DNA of 64,000 bases from an uncultured Paracoccaceae bacterium (GCA_947498645.1 CANMKS010000001.1:496001-560000), one strand, 5' to 3'; counted from the stretch's first letter, positions 18,117-27,977 are shown. Translations and numbers: made by a program. Notes: generated by a model from the sequence alone, not told the origin.

Positions 18117-18725
18117 CTACCACATCGTCTTGGCAGCCCGGGCACCCCATTGGGCATCATATTCGGCACCATCAAAGCCGTCCTTTTGTTCGGCCAGCAA
18201 TTCGCCAATCGTTGGCAGATCACCGCTTTCGTCACCCGCCGACCACGTTCCGGCGCGCATCAAGGCGCGGGCACATTGGCTGTAAATCTCGGCAATGGTG
18301 ACAACGATCACACTGCGTGGCTGCTTACCCTTCTGGTCAAAGCGGCCCGTCAACGCGGGATCAAGCGAAACCACCGCCTGCCCGTTTACCCGGATGACAT
18401 TGTTTGACCCCGGCACCAGAAACATCAGGCTGATCCGCCCGTCAGTAACGATATTGCGCAGCGTATCAATGCGGTTGTTGCCCCGCCAATCAGGCAGCAG
18501 AAGCGTCTTTGCATCCAGCGCCTGTACCACCGGCCCATCATCGCCGCGGGGACTGCCGTCAGTCCCCTCTGGTCCGACCGTTGACACCATGCAGAGCCGT
18601 GATCCCATGATCCATTTGGCATAGAGCGGGGTCAGTTGATCGGCGACCTTGATCAGTGAGGCTTCGCCGGGTTGGCCATAAAGCGCCTCTAGCGTGCCTA
18701 TATCGCGAACGACATGGTCAGCCAT
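18117..18725 (-). CDS. PPOX-class FMN-dependent flavoprotein
   Basis: This 202-residue protein is a pyridoxamine-5'-phosphate-oxidase-like flavin protein of the MSMEG_1061 type. SRLCMVSTVGPEGTDGSPRGD, LLLPDWRGNNRIDTLRNI and SLMFLVPGSNNVIRVNGQA are the split-barrel strands that contact FMN. Members bind FMN or F420 and reduce varied substrates; true PNPOx residues for PLP synthesis are not evident. The ATG overlaps the stop of plsC by eight bases, so it is the last gene of the ftsE-ftsX-plsC unit. Its stop abuts the convergent M50 gene. Confidence 0.82.
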   Translation of the reverse strand: MADHVVRDIGTLEALYGQPGEASLIKVADQLTPLYAKWIMGSRLCMVSTVGPEGTDGSPRGDDGPVVQALDAKTLLLPDWRGNNRIDTLRNIVTDGRISLMFLVPGSNNVIRVNGQAVVSLDPALTGRFDQKGKQPRSVIVVTIAEIYSQCARALMRAGTWSAGDESGDLPTIGELLAEQKDGFDGAEYDAQWGARAAKTMW

Positions 18726-19446
18726 TGAACCCGGCCTCTTTGTTCAGACGGTCACAGGCTGTCTCGATCTCTTCTTCCAATTTCTTCATGAATGCGTCGA
18801 CCTCCAACCCCGGCTCAATCCGCGGCAGGAATTCAAAAACGGCCGTGCCGGGTTTGCGGTAAACCCCACGCTTGGGCCAGAACACCCCGACATTGGTGGC
18901 AACAGGCACCACCGGCTGGCCCAGTTGCTTGTATAGGGCCCCGGTGCCGACTTTATAGGGGGCCTTGACCCCCGGCGCGATGCGGGTGCCTTGGGGATAG
19001 ATGATCAACTGACCGGCGCGCGCGCGACCGGCCTCGACATCTGCGATCATTTTCTTGATTGCCTGACCGCGCTTGCCCCGGTCCACGGGGATGCATCCGA
19101 TCCGCAAACCAAATTGTCCAATAACGGGCGCGTATTTCAAGATCGCTTTGAAGATGAACTTGCCGCGCGGGATGGCACCATAGATCAGCAGCACATCTAG
19201 GAACGACTGATGCTTGGGCGCGACCATAACTTCATCGGTCGGCGGCTCACCTCGGATCTCGGATTTGAGGCCGATCATCCATCCGGCCGACCAGCGGATA
19301 TAACGGCAATAGGCATGACAGGCCGCAACTGCGCCTTTTTCCGAGATGATCGCAGGAATCAGATAGACAATCCCAAAGATCAGCATCGCGACATACATCT
19401 GCGCGTTAAAGATCAGCGACCTGACCCATTGGATTGCATAGCTCAT
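18718..19446 (-). CDS. plsC: 1-acyl-sn-glycerol-3-phosphate acyltransferase
   Basis: This 242-residue membrane enzyme acylates lysophosphatidate to phosphatidate. The catalytic HX4D box is missing its canonical HHxSWxD form but is present as APKHQSFLDVL (His and Asp four residues apart). The glycerol-phosphate motif GCIPVDRGKRG and FPEGTR-like IYPQGTRIAPG follow in order. An N-terminal hydrophobic helix anchors it. The ATG at 19446 overlaps the ftsX stop by four bases (ATGA), so translation is coupled; a longer frame to 19539 lies inside ftsX. Coupling of a phospholipid enzyme to FtsEX is common in this group. Confidence 0.93.
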   Translation of the reverse strand: MSYAIQWVRSLIFNAQMYVAMLIFGIVYLIPAIISEKGAVAACHAYCRYIRWSAGWMIGLKSEIRGEPPTDEVMVAPKHQSFLDVLLIYGAIPRGKFIFKAILKYAPVIGQFGLRIGCIPVDRGKRGQAIKKMIADVEAGRARAGQLIIYPQGTRIAPGVKAPYKVGTGALYKQLGQPVVPVATNVGVFWPKRGVYRKPGTAVFEFLPRIEPGLEVDAFMKKLEEEIETACDRLNKEAGFNG

Positions 19447-20336
19447 GTCATTTCTTTCAATGTTCTGAACGCCGCAGCACGGGTGGCAAGAAAAGCCACG
19501 ATGGCGGACAAAAGCGGGATGACGATAGGCCAAAGCCACTCGGCCCCCTCAAAACCCACACCCATCAGGATGCTGCCCACCTGATTGTCGCCCGGCAAAA
19601 TCTGGACGCCAACGACGCCGACAATCATCCCCACAACAGCCCCCAATGCGGCGCGCAGGGTATAGCGGCGCACAAATGCACGGGCGATGTAGACATCCTT
19701 TGCGCCCACAAGGCGCAAGACACGGATCACCTGCTGGTTGGCCGCGAGCGATGCCTGTGCGGCCAATGTGATCATCGCGGCGATCGTTGCCCCAATCAGC
19801 GCAATCACAGCCCAGCCAATCAACCTGATCCGGTTGGCCGCGGCTACCAGCGGTTCGCGCCATGCCGTGTGATCATCAAGCACCGCGCCGGGCACCTGTG
19901 CAGTCAGCCGTGCGCGCAGCCCGTCGATATCATAGCCATCGTCATCGGCCACGACCTCGATCAACTGGGGGATTGGCAGGCTGTCGAGCGGCAAGTCAGG
20001 GCCGAACCAAGGCTCCAGCAGCGCCTGTTGTTCATCCGAAGACAATGCACGCACGCGAAGAACTCCGGGGGTGGTTTCCAACACCTCCACTGCGGACAGC
20101 AAAAGATCATCCGCCATTTCTGGGTCCGCAGGTAGACGAAGCGTGGCAGACTGCGCCAGTTCATCGGCCCAGATCGCCGCTTGCCGCCCGGTAGCCAGCG
20201 AAATCGCCAGCGCAAAGACCGCCAGAAATGCCATGACACCCGCCACAAATACCGTCAGCCGCGCAGTCAGGCCCGTTGGCGGGACAGCGCGGTCCGCTTG
20301 CGGGTCACCGACGATCAGTTCCAACACGCCTTTCAT
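19443..20336 (-). CDS. ftsX: Cell division protein FtsX
   Basis: This 297-residue inner-membrane protein is the permease-like partner of FtsE, which controls septal peptidoglycan hydrolases. It has an N-terminal cytoplasmic tail, a first helix (LTVFVAGVMAFLAVFALAISLA), a periplasmic domain of about 130 residues, and three C-terminal helices, the FtsX layout. The segment VIRVLRLVGAKDVYIARAFVRR is the conserved coupling region. The start overlaps the ftsE stop by four bases and the stop overlaps plsC by four bases. Confidence 0.92.
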   Translation of the reverse strand: MKGVLELIVGDPQADRAVPPTGLTARLTVFVAGVMAFLAVFALAISLATGRQAAIWADELAQSATLRLPADPEMADDLLLSAVEVLETTPGVLRVRALSSDEQQALLEPWFGPDLPLDSLPIPQLIEVVADDDGYDIDGLRARLTAQVPGAVLDDHTAWREPLVAAANRIRLIGWAVIALIGATIAAMITLAAQASLAANQQVIRVLRLVGAKDVYIARAFVRRYTLRAALGAVVGMIVGVVGVQILPGDNQVGSILMGVGFEGAEWLWPIVIPLLSAIVAFLATRAAAFRTLKEMT

Positions 20337-21007
20337 AGCTCTGCTCCGGCCTGGGTCAGTTGACCATCCTTCAGGCGTAGAATCCGCGCGCTGACGTCTG
20401 ATTTCATTGACCGGATCATCGCCAGATCGTGAGTGGCAATCAGAATTGTCTTGCCCATCTTGTTGAGTTCAACCAGCAGGCTCAGCAGGCGTTGCGACAT
20501 TTCCCAGTCAACATTGCCGGTGGGCTCATCCGCGATGATGACCTCCGGCGATACGATGACCGCACGGGCCAAGGCCGCGCGCTGGCGTTCGCCCCCCGAT
20601 AGCTCGGGGGGGCGTTGACCTGCCTGAGGGACCAGCCCCACCCAATCGAGCAGTTCCTGCAGGTTGCCTGCGGCCTCACTGGCACGATCCGACACGGTCA
20701 GCGGCAGTGCGATATTCTCGGCAAGGTTCAGGTGGTCAAGAAACTGGCAATCCTGATGCACCACACCAATGCGTCGGCGGGCCATCGCCACAGCGTCGCG
20801 ATCCAGAGCAGCGGCATCCTGCCCAAAGAGCCGGACTTTGCCGGCCGTTGCGCGCAAATCAGCGTAGCACAACCGTAGCAACGTCGTTTTCCCGGCACCT
20901 GACGGCCCGGTCAGAAAATGGAACGATCCGGGCGCAAGTGTGAGCGATAATTGGGAAAAAAGTGCTGTGTCGCCATATCCATAAGAGACTTTGTCGAGTT
21001 CAATCAC
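20333..21007 (-). CDS. ftsE: Cell division ATP-binding protein FtsE
   Basis: This 224-residue ABC ATPase works with FtsX at the division septum. Walker A is GPSGAGKTT (about residues 35-43), the signature is LSGGERQRAALARA, and Walker B is VIIADEPTGNVDW. The short N-terminus (IELDKVSYGYGD) and close linkage to ftsX identify it as FtsE rather than a lipoprotein exporter ATPase. It starts with GTG at 21007. It is the first gene of ftsE-ftsX-plsC-PPOX and divergent from a zinc-ribbon gene 167 bases away. Confidence 0.94.
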   Translation of the reverse strand: MIELDKVSYGYGDTALFSQLSLTLAPGSFHFLTGPSGAGKTTLLRLCYADLRATAGKVRLFGQDAAALDRDAVAMARRRIGVVHQDCQFLDHLNLAENIALPLTVSDRASEAAGNLQELLDWVGLVPQAGQRPPELSGGERQRAALARAVIVSPEVIIADEPTGNVDWEMSQRLLSLLVELNKMGKTILIATHDLAMIRSMKSDVSARILRLKDGQLTQAGAEL

Positions 21008-21174
21008 GGCGTATTCCCCTGCCTACACATGCCCTTCTGCCCAAATCTGCAACAGGTTTCAATGACCGACGCTGCCGCGCGCGCAAATCCTTGGCGTTTC
21101 GCCAAGTCATTGCTAGATTGCAGGCGGAGCCAATAACAAACGACCAAACGTGGCCGGGCAGAAGGATATGTGAC

Positions 21175-21954
21175 ATGAGGCTGATTTGCCCCAACTGCAG
21201 CGCAGAGTATGATGTTGCGGATGATGTAATCCCGCAGGGCGGACGCGATGTGCAATGCTCCAGTTGCACCAAGACATGGTTTCAGACCGACAAGGCCGTG
21301 GTCCCGCCGCCAGAGACACCCTCTGGCCTGCTGAGCCCGGCGCCAAAATCCGAAGGTAGATCCGTCGAGGTGGGCGCACCCACAGATGCCGCAACGCCAG
21401 AGCGCAAGCCTCTTGATAGCGCGGTTGCTGATATCCTGCGCCAAGAGGCCGCGCATGACGGCAAGGGCCCCGCTGCAAAAGCGCCGCCCTCGACATTGGA
21501 CACGCCTGCCACCGCGTCTGCAGAAAAGGTCGATGCAGACCAGACCCGCAAGCGTATTGCATCGATGACCCGACAAGAGGGCAGCACACCCTCTACAACT
21601 GAAGCTGCCACAGCCGTTGGAACGGCGGCGAATCTGCGCACCGTGCCGGATATTCACGAGATCAACGCAGCACTGCGCGCCCGCGCCGAGGCAAATGATA
21701 CCTCTGGTTTGACAGCGGCCGAAAAGGAAGAAGCACAGCAACGGCAAGGCTTTCGCCGTGGGTTTTTCTGGGTGCTGATCCTGATCGCTATTCTGATCCT
21801 GCCCTATATCTTTGCAGAGCAGATCACCGAAAACCTGCCGCAAACCCGCCCCATCATGGCGTCATATGTCCTGACGGTTGATCAGCTACGTGTCTGGCTG
21901 GAAACGCAGGTTGGCAACATTCAGGACTTGATTGCAGGTTTCACGTCAGGCTAA
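21175..21954 (+). CDS. MJ0042-type zinc-ribbon membrane protein
   Basis: This 259-residue protein starts at the ATG at 21175 with an MJ0042-type zinc ribbon: CPNCSAEYDVADDVIPQGGRDVQC followed by SSC, giving two CxxC knuckles. A long Pro/Ala/Thr-rich linker (about residues 40-190) is low complexity. It ends in one transmembrane helix (FFWVLILIAILILPYIFA) and a short tail. The longer open frame back to 20962 lacks a plausible start. Such proteins are frequent beside ftsEX in this group. Function is unknown; a membrane-anchored regulatory or scaffold role is a guess. Confidence 0.8.
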   Translation: MRLICPNCSAEYDVADDVIPQGGRDVQCSSCTKTWFQTDKAVVPPPETPSGLLSPAPKSEGRSVEVGAPTDAATPERKPLDSAVADILRQEAAHDGKGPAAKAPPSTLDTPATASAEKVDADQTRKRIASMTRQEGSTPSTTEAATAVGTAANLRTVPDIHEINAALRARAEANDTSGLTAAEKEEAQQRQGFRRGFFWVLILIAILILPYIFAEQITENLPQTRPIMASYVLTVDQLRVWLETQVGNIQDLIAGFTSG

Positions 21955-22051
21955 AGCGTTTCGACTTCAACTTTGGACAACATGCTTGGCCATCTTTGTG
22001 TGCCGTGGGCAAAAGGCCGCGTTTGGCAAGTCCGGTATGGTTCGCTTTATG

Positions 22052-24697
22052 TTAGAATTGATCAAGCAACCTGCGCAGGTAATCACGCTCAAGCTCCGGG
22101 CGGTTCTGTTCCGCTGACCTGCGGCGGATCTCGCCCAGCAGTTCTTCGGCACGGCGGTTGATTTCTTCACGCCCCAGCAACTCTTGATCAGTGCCAAGCT
22201 GGCCGGTGTTGCCCATCTCGCGGCCAAGTGGATCACGTTGACCGGGAATCGGGCGGCCAGAGGCCTCGCCCTCCTCGGATCCTTGCCCCGGTTCAGCATT
22301 CTGGTTTTCCGCCAGCGCCTGGCCCAGCTCGCGCATACCATTGCGCAGGGCATCCATCGCCTCGGCCTGACGATCAATGGCTTCGGCCAGATCACCATTG
22401 CGCAGAGCCTCTTCGGCGCCTTCCATCGCACCTTCGGCACGTTCTAGCGAACGACGGGCGATGTCACCGGCCTCACCATCCAGATTGGGTAGTCCATCAC
22501 GCTGGCGCTGCAACTCTTCGCGCAGGGCTTGTTGCCTGTCCGCAAGGCTGCGCGGATCACCTTCGCCACCTGCACCGTCACCGCGCTGTTCACCACTTTG
22601 GCTGTCGCGGCCCACGCTTTGGCCCCGGCCCTGCTGCCCACCCTGATTTTCCTGACCGCCATTCTGGCCCTGCTGGCCCTGGCCTTGCGGCTCACCAGAG
22701 CGTTGTCCCTCGCCTTGCTGCCCTTGCTCTTGGCCTTGCTGGCCCTGTTGGCCGGGCTGTTGTTGCTGCTGGCCCTGATCGCTGGGGTTAAACTGCTCTT
22801 GCAGGTCACTGAAGCTGTCGTCCGACAGTTCCTCTTGATCACGCAGGGTATCGGCCAGATCCTGCATCGATTGCTCGCCCGGTGTCCGGGGGCCATCGCC
22901 GCCTTCGCCTTGCGTGACTTGCAGGTTTTCCATCATCTGGTTGAGCTGCTCCATCAGCTCTTGCGCCTCGGCCATGCGGCCTTCCTGCATTAGCTCTTCG
23001 ATGCGATCCATCAGCGCCTGCAACTCATCCATAGACATGGTTTCGCCCTGCTGGCCACTATCAGCCTGATCTGTCCCGTCGTTGGGTTCCATCTCTTCGG
23101 CTAGCATGCGCAGGTAATCATCTGTTGCTTCGCGCAGCTCTTGCATCAATTCGGCAATCTCTTCGTCCGAAGCACCATTGCGCATGGCCTCGGCCAACCG
23201 TTCCTGCGCACGGCGCAACCGCTCACGCGCATCGGCAAGGCGACCATCCTCTAGCTGGATTGCTAGTTCCCACAACGCTTCGGCCACCTCGGCCTGCCCT
23301 TCATCGGTCATGCCGAATTCGGCCATGTTATCAAGGCGGCGGATAATCGTGCGCAAGCGCAGATATGTCGTCTCATTCGAAAACAGCCCCTCAGGGCGGT
23401 GCGAGACGGCGCGCAGTATCTGGTTGACCCGGCGGGCATTGGCCTTGGACCACAACAGATCCCGGCGCTGCTCAACAATCGCTCGCGCAAAGGGTTGGAA
23501 GAAACGGCGACCGGGCAGGATGATCGGCTCAGCCAGCGAGGTGCCGGCCTGTTCGGCGGCATCGGTGACCTCGAACTGCATGATCACGGGCAGGTTGGCC
23601 AATGGATGTTTGCTCAGGTCATCAATCAGGAATTCATCAAAATCCGCGCGATCGCCGGTAAAGGGCATAGGCAGGTCCAACACCAGCGGCTCCATCGGAT
23701 CAGGATCAACGACCAAACCGTGCTGTCGCTCCACCGCCGCCAGATCGAGGGTGATCGTGGCCGTCCCGAACTCTACCCCGTAATCATCATAGGCCGTGAA
23801 CGGCTGAGACAGCTCGCCCATCGCATCAGCCTCAATGGGGCCGGTCAGCTCTACCGTGGGTGCCAGATCCTCAATGGCTGTGACCTCCCAAGCGGTTTCA
23901 GTGTCACCGGTGATGGTAAGCGTGCCCGATTGCGCGATCTCAAACTGCTGCTGGGCGTCGGATGCTGCACCCACTTCATCAACCCGGCCAGAGACGGTTT
24001 CAGCCACGGTCAGAGCCCCCACCTCACCATAAAGGCGCAATGTGATCTGACTGCCCTCTGGCACACGCAGCGGCCCCGCGGGAATGTCATTGAGGTAAAG
24101 CGCAGGCTTGCCGGTGTAGGCAGGCGGTTCGACCCAGCCTTCCCAAACAGGGCCGGTTGCGAGGGTCTGCTCGCCCCCTGTGACAATCTCGCCCACGGAT
24201 GTGACGCGAAACAGCGAACCGAACAGCAATGCGGTGACAAAGAACAGCAGCGCGATAAACCGCAATCCATAGGGATCACGATCCGACACCCGCAAATCCG
24301 GCTCAATCGCGCGGGCGTCCTTGGTGCGTTCGGCCATGCGGGCCATGTGCGTCTGCCACACGGCCTCGGACGCGTGATCGCCGCTGCCGATGGCCTGCAC
24401 GTCAGCCACAGCCGCAATCGGACGCCCCGGCAAGGCGGCATCCACACGCTCAACCGCTTCAGCCTTGGAAGGCACGCGAAACTTGCGAAGACCCCAGATC
24501 AATGTGGCAATTAGGCCGATGACAGATATGACAGCGCCGGCCCAGAACACCTCTAGCGGCAGATAATCCTGCCAGCCCATCATCAATGGGGCGAGCACCA
24601 GAAACAGCACCGTCCAGAAGGGCCAGAAAGCGCGCACAGCCACTTCGGCCACCATGCCAGCACGCGTAAACGCGACCGGCAGGCGCAAATGGCGCAT
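22052..24697 (-). CDS. TIGR02302-family (DUF4175) membrane protein
   Basis: This 881-residue protein matches the alphaproteobacterial TIGR02302/DUF4175 family. Two N-terminal helices (FWPFWTVLFLVLAPLMMGW and LEVFWAGAVISVIGLIATLIWG) and a third near residue 150 precede an Ig-like extracytoplasmic region, then a long charged helical region. Residues of about 640-730 are extremely Gln/Gly-rich (runs such as GQQQQQPGQQGQQ). The C-terminal helix ends ERDYLRRLLDQF. It lies 52 bases after lysA and is probably the last gene of the argH-lysA unit. Molecular function is not established; an envelope role is inferred. Confidence 0.88.
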   Translation of the reverse strand: MRHLRLPVAFTRAGMVAEVAVRAFWPFWTVLFLVLAPLMMGWQDYLPLEVFWAGAVISVIGLIATLIWGLRKFRVPSKAEAVERVDAALPGRPIAAVADVQAIGSGDHASEAVWQTHMARMAERTKDARAIEPDLRVSDRDPYGLRFIALLFFVTALLFGSLFRVTSVGEIVTGGEQTLATGPVWEGWVEPPAYTGKPALYLNDIPAGPLRVPEGSQITLRLYGEVGALTVAETVSGRVDEVGAASDAQQQFEIAQSGTLTITGDTETAWEVTAIEDLAPTVELTGPIEADAMGELSQPFTAYDDYGVEFGTATITLDLAAVERQHGLVVDPDPMEPLVLDLPMPFTGDRADFDEFLIDDLSKHPLANLPVIMQFEVTDAAEQAGTSLAEPIILPGRRFFQPFARAIVEQRRDLLWSKANARRVNQILRAVSHRPEGLFSNETTYLRLRTIIRRLDNMAEFGMTDEGQAEVAEALWELAIQLEDGRLADARERLRRAQERLAEAMRNGASDEEIAELMQELREATDDYLRMLAEEMEPNDGTDQADSGQQGETMSMDELQALMDRIEELMQEGRMAEAQELMEQLNQMMENLQVTQGEGGDGPRTPGEQSMQDLADTLRDQEELSDDSFSDLQEQFNPSDQGQQQQQPGQQGQQGQEQGQQGEGQRSGEPQGQGQQGQNGGQENQGGQQGRGQSVGRDSQSGEQRGDGAGGEGDPRSLADRQQALREELQRQRDGLPNLDGEAGDIARRSLERAEGAMEGAEEALRNGDLAEAIDRQAEAMDALRNGMRELGQALAENQNAEPGQGSEEGEASGRPIPGQRDPLGREMGNTGQLGTDQELLGREEINRRAEELLGEIRRRSAEQNRPELERDYLRRLLDQF

Positions 24698-24749
24698 CTG
24701 GTCTTGCCGAGGTTTCAGCGGGCCTCTCCCTTTGGTGGTGGTATCGTTG

Positions 24750-26018
24750 TTATTCTAACCACGGTGGCAGCGTATCGCGTGCAATCATCTCTTCATAGGT
24801 AGGGCGTGGGCGGATAACTGCAAATTGATCACCATCGACAAGCACTTCGGGGATCATCGGGCGTGAATTATACTCTGACGACATGACAGCCCCATAAGCC
24901 CCGGCAGAGCGGAAGGCGACCAGATCATCGGCCTGAACGGCGGGCATGTCGCGACCTTTGGCGAAAGTATCGCCGCTTTCGCAGATCGGGCCAACGATAT
25001 CGTATGTGGCCGGTTCCGCGCCGGGTGCGGGTTCAATGACGGGCACGATATCATGCCAGGCTTCATACATGGCCGGGCGGATCAGATCGTTCATTGCCCC
25101 ATCAAGGATCAGGAACTCGCGATCCTCGCCGGATTTCACATAGATGACCCTGGACACCATCAGGCCCGCATTGCCGGAAATCAATCGACCCGGCTCGATC
25201 TCAATCTCACATCCCAGGTGACCAACGGTGCGTTGGATCAGCGCGCCATAGTCAGTAGGCAGTGGCGGTGCCTCGTTGGAGCGGGCGTAGGGGATACCCA
25301 GACCACCGCCCAGATCAAGGCGACTGATCTCATGCCCATCGGCACGCAGCTGTGCGGTCAATTCGGCAACCTTGTTGTAGGCGGCTTCAAACGGGGCAAG
25401 TTCGGTCAGTTGAGAGCCGATATGCACGTCAATGCCGATCACCTTCAGGCCGGGCATCCCGGCGGCCATCGCATAGACCTCGCGCGCGCGGCTGATCGGG
25501 ATGCCAAACTTGTTCTCTGACTTGCCCGTGGCAATCTTGGCATGTGTTTTTGCATCAACATCGGGGTTCACACGCACGGTAATCGGAACCACGGCGCCCA
25601 GCGACTGGGCCACCTGATCCAGCACGACCATTTCAGGTTCGCTTTCAACGTTGAACTGTCGGATGCCGCCTTCGATGGCGAGCCGCATTTCATCGGCAGT
25701 CTTGCCCACGCCGGAAAAGACGATCCTGTCTCCGGGCACACCTGCGGCCTTGGCCCGCAGATACTCGCCACCAGACACAACATCCATGCCCGCACCGACA
25801 TCGCCCAGCACCTTGATCACGGCCTGATTGGACAGTGATTTCATCGCAAAGCACACCAGATGATCGCCCCATGACAGGGCGTCATCAAACAGGCTGAAAT
25901 GCCGTTTCAACGTGGCTGTGGAATAGACGTAAAACGGTGTGCCGACCGTCGCCGCGATATCCGCGATGGCCACGTCCTCGGCAAAAAGCGCGCCGTCGCG
26001 ATAAAGAAAATGATCCAA
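24750..26018 (-). CDS. lysA: Diaminopimelate decarboxylase
   Basis: This 422-residue PLP enzyme converts meso-diaminopimelate to lysine. Lys60 in CFAMKSLSN binds PLP. LDLGGGLGIPY, EIEPGRLISGNAG and GPICESGDTFAKGR (Cys contributed to the partner active site) are the family motifs. It begins with TTG at 26018, preceded by GAGGATCGCAGG; no ATG gives the conserved DHFLYRDGALFAEDV start. It lies downstream of argH, a small lipoprotein and a DUF2834 gene, so arginine- and lysine-pathway enzymes appear to share a transcript. Confidence 0.95.
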   Translation of the reverse strand: MDHFLYRDGALFAEDVAIADIAATVGTPFYVYSTATLKRHFSLFDDALSWGDHLVCFAMKSLSNQAVIKVLGDVGAGMDVVSGGEYLRAKAAGVPGDRIVFSGVGKTADEMRLAIEGGIRQFNVESEPEMVVLDQVAQSLGAVVPITVRVNPDVDAKTHAKIATGKSENKFGIPISRAREVYAMAAGMPGLKVIGIDVHIGSQLTELAPFEAAYNKVAELTAQLRADGHEISRLDLGGGLGIPYARSNEAPPLPTDYGALIQRTVGHLGCEIEIEPGRLISGNAGLMVSRVIYVKSGEDREFLILDGAMNDLIRPAMYEAWHDIVPVIEPAPGAEPATYDIVGPICESGDTFAKGRDMPAVQADDLVAFRSAGAYGAVMSSEYNSRPMIPEVLVDGDQFAVIRPRPTYEEMIARDTLPPWLE

Positions 26019-26083
26019 GCCTGCGATCCTCGTCCAAAACCAGATTTGGACATATCAGATCGCTGACAAAGACCAACCCTGAT

Positions 26084-26419
26084 TTAGACGCGGACCTGAC
26101 GCTTGTCCTTGGCGTAAACGATCCGGTCCCGCAACGCGAGGTACAGCGGCAGGCCACAACTAACCCCGATGCAGAAGGTCGCCGGGATGGCGATCAGGCT
26201 GAGGAAATTGCGCGACCTGGCGACCTCGGCCACGATCCAGATCGTGAGGGCCACCGCCGCAATGGTCAGATCCCAAACCAACCCGCTTGTCGCCGCGTTC
26301 ACATGCCAGGCGTCCACCATCGCCCACAGGTTCCAGCCTTCGGACTGAAACCAGGTGACAAAGTAGTACATCGGGTGAATTGCACCCCAGATCGCCAGGG
26401 CAAAAAACACCCGGCGCAT
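26084..26419 (-). CDS. DUF2834 membrane protein
   Basis: This 111-residue protein has three hydrophobic helices and ends in a charged tail (YAKDKRQVRV). HPMYYFVTWFQSEGW, near residues 15-29, and the LVWDLTIAAVALTIWI helix are characteristic of the DUF2834 family, whose function is unknown. Its ATG shares one base with the stop of the upstream lipoprotein gene (TAATG), so translation is coupled. LysA follows after 65 bases. Confidence 0.8.
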   Translation of the reverse strand: MRRVFFALAIWGAIHPMYYFVTWFQSEGWNLWAMVDAWHVNAATSGLVWDLTIAAVALTIWIVAEVARSRNFLSLIAIPATFCIGVSCGLPLYLALRDRIVYAKDKRQVRV

Positions 26420-26592
26420 TAGATGCCGACCCCAACTGACACCGTGCCGTTGGACGCCCCAACACTGGCACCGGTGCTGACACCGCCTGATCCAACGCTT
26501 AGCCCAAGACTGGCATTTGGGGTAAAGGGTGCGCCATCAGCGCCACAACCGGCCACTGCGGCAATTGCCATAATCAGTACAATACGTTTCAT
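26419..26592 (-). CDS. Small lipoprotein beside argH
   Basis: This 57-residue protein starts at the ATG at 26592 with a lipoprotein signal, [19 protein letters not shown], whose lipobox AVAGC would put the lipidated Cys at residue 16. The mature part is a Ser/Gly/Val-rich peptide of alternating residues ([28 protein letters not shown]), suggesting a short beta-rich tail. The ATG overlaps the argH stop by four bases and its own stop shares one base with the DUF2834 start. Small lipoproteins recur at this position in Rhodobacterales; function is unknown. Confidence 0.78.
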   Translation of the reverse strand: MKRIVLIMAIAAVAGCGADGAPFTPNASLGLSVGSGGVSTGASVGASNGTVSVGVGI

Positions 26593-27977
26593 TTCAATAC
26601 CTCTTTCCAATGCGCCACCTGAGCGCGGACCTGTGATGGTGCAGTGCCCCCAAAACTGGTGCGGGACGCCACAGAATTCTCAACTCCCAGCACATCAAAG
26701 ACATCGTCCCGGATGTCCGCGTGAACCGATTGCATGTCTTCCAGCGTCAGATCAGGAAGATCACACCCTTTGCCCTCTGCCATCGCCACCAAAGAGCCGG
26801 TGACATGATGCGCCTCCCGGAAAGGTAGCCCAAGTTCGCGCACCAGCCAATCGGCCAGATCAGTTGCGGTCGAAAACCCGCTTGCGGCTGCGGCTTTCAG
26901 GTTTGCCCGTTCTGCCGTCATATCCGCGACCATCCCTGTCATCGCCGCCAATGCCAACATCAGGTTATCGGCGGCATCAAAGGTCTGTTCCTTATCTTCC
27001 TGCATGTCCTTGGAATAGGTAAGCGGAAGGCCTTTCATCACGGTCATCAGCGCGACATTGGCCCCGAAAATCCGGCCAACCTTGGCGCGGATCAGCTCTG
27101 CCGCATCCGGGTTGCGCTTTTGCGGCATAATCGACGATCCGGTCGACCATTTGTCCGACATCTTCACAAACCGGAATTGGGCCGAGGACCAAATCACCAG
27201 TTCCTCAGCCAAACGGCTCAGGTGCATCGCGCAGATGCTGGCCGATGCCAGAAACTCCAGCGCGAAATCACGGTCGGCGACGGCATCGAGTGAATTCGAC
27301 ATTGGGCGATCAAAACCCAGCGCCGTGGCCGTCATCTGGCGATCAATCGGAAAGGACGTGCCCGCTAGTGCTGCCGCCCCCAAAGGCGACGTATTCATCC
27401 GCGCCCGCGCATCGGCAAACCGTGACCGATCCCGCGAAAACATCTCGACATAGGCCAACATATGATGACCCCAGGTCACAGGCTGCGCGGTCTGCAAATG
27501 GGTAAAGCCCGGCATCACCCAATCGGCACCTGCTTCGGCCTGCGCAAGAAGCGCCCCACAGAGCGCGCCAAGCGCCGCATCCGCCTGATCGCATTGGTCG
27601 CGGACCCAAAGCCGGAAATCGACGGCAACCTGATCGTTCCGCGACCGCGCCGTATGCAAACGCCCCGCTGGTTCCCCAATCAGATCCCGCAACCGCGCCT
27701 CAACATTCATGTGAATGTCTTCCAATGCAGTCGAAAACGGGAATTTCCCGGTTTCAATCTCTGACAAGACTGTGAGCAGGCCTTCCCGGATCGCCTCTGC
27801 ATCGTTATCGGTAATGATGCCACAGGCTGCCAACATGGCGGCATGGGCGCGTGAACCTGCGATGTCCTGCGGTGCAAGGCGTCGGTCATACCCGATTGAG
27901 GCATTGATCGCCTCCATAATCGCGTCTGGTCCGGCGGCAAAACGCCCGCCCCACATTGTGTTTGCGGATTTGGTCAT
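26589..27977 (-). CDS. argH: Argininosuccinate lyase
   Basis: This 462-residue fumarase-superfamily enzyme splits argininosuccinate into arginine and fumarate. [14 protein letters not shown] opens the protein. [28 protein letters not shown] and the signature [12 protein letters not shown] (catalytic Ser loop) occur in order. Length is normal. It is the first gene of a minus-strand unit with a lipoprotein gene, DUF2834 and lysA. Its ATG is only 14 bases from the divergent TlpA gene start, so promoters of both must overlap the opposing coding region; no ribosome site is visible. Confidence 0.97.
   Translation of the reverse strand: MTKSANTMWGGRFAAGPDAIMEAINASIGYDRRLAPQDIAGSRAHAAMLAACGIITDNDAEAIREGLLTVLSEIETGKFPFSTALEDIHMNVEARLRDLIGEPAGRLHTARSRNDQVAVDFRLWVRDQCDQADAALGALCGALLAQAEAGADWVMPGFTHLQTAQPVTWGHHMLAYVEMFSRDRSRFADARARMNTSPLGAAALAGTSFPIDRQMTATALGFDRPMSNSLDAVADRDFALEFLASASICAMHLSRLAEELVIWSSAQFRFVKMSDKWSTGSSIMPQKRNPDAAELIRAKVGRIFGANVALMTVMKGLPLTYSKDMQEDKEQTFDAADNLMLALAAMTGMVADMTAERANLKAAAASGFSTATDLADWLVRELGLPFREAHHVTGSLVAMAEGKGCDLPDLTLEDMQSVHADIRDDVFDVLGVENSVASRTSFGGTAPSQVRAQVAHWKEVLK

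Noticed and set aside
20962-21174. Upstream extension of the zinc-ribbon frame
   Set aside because: The extension is basic and unlike the family; the zinc-ribbon N-terminus begins at the ATG at 21175.
23399-24514. 371-codon open frame on the plus strand
   Set aside because: It is antisense to the TIGR02302 gene and shows no recognisable protein features; the minus-strand frame is clearly the real one.
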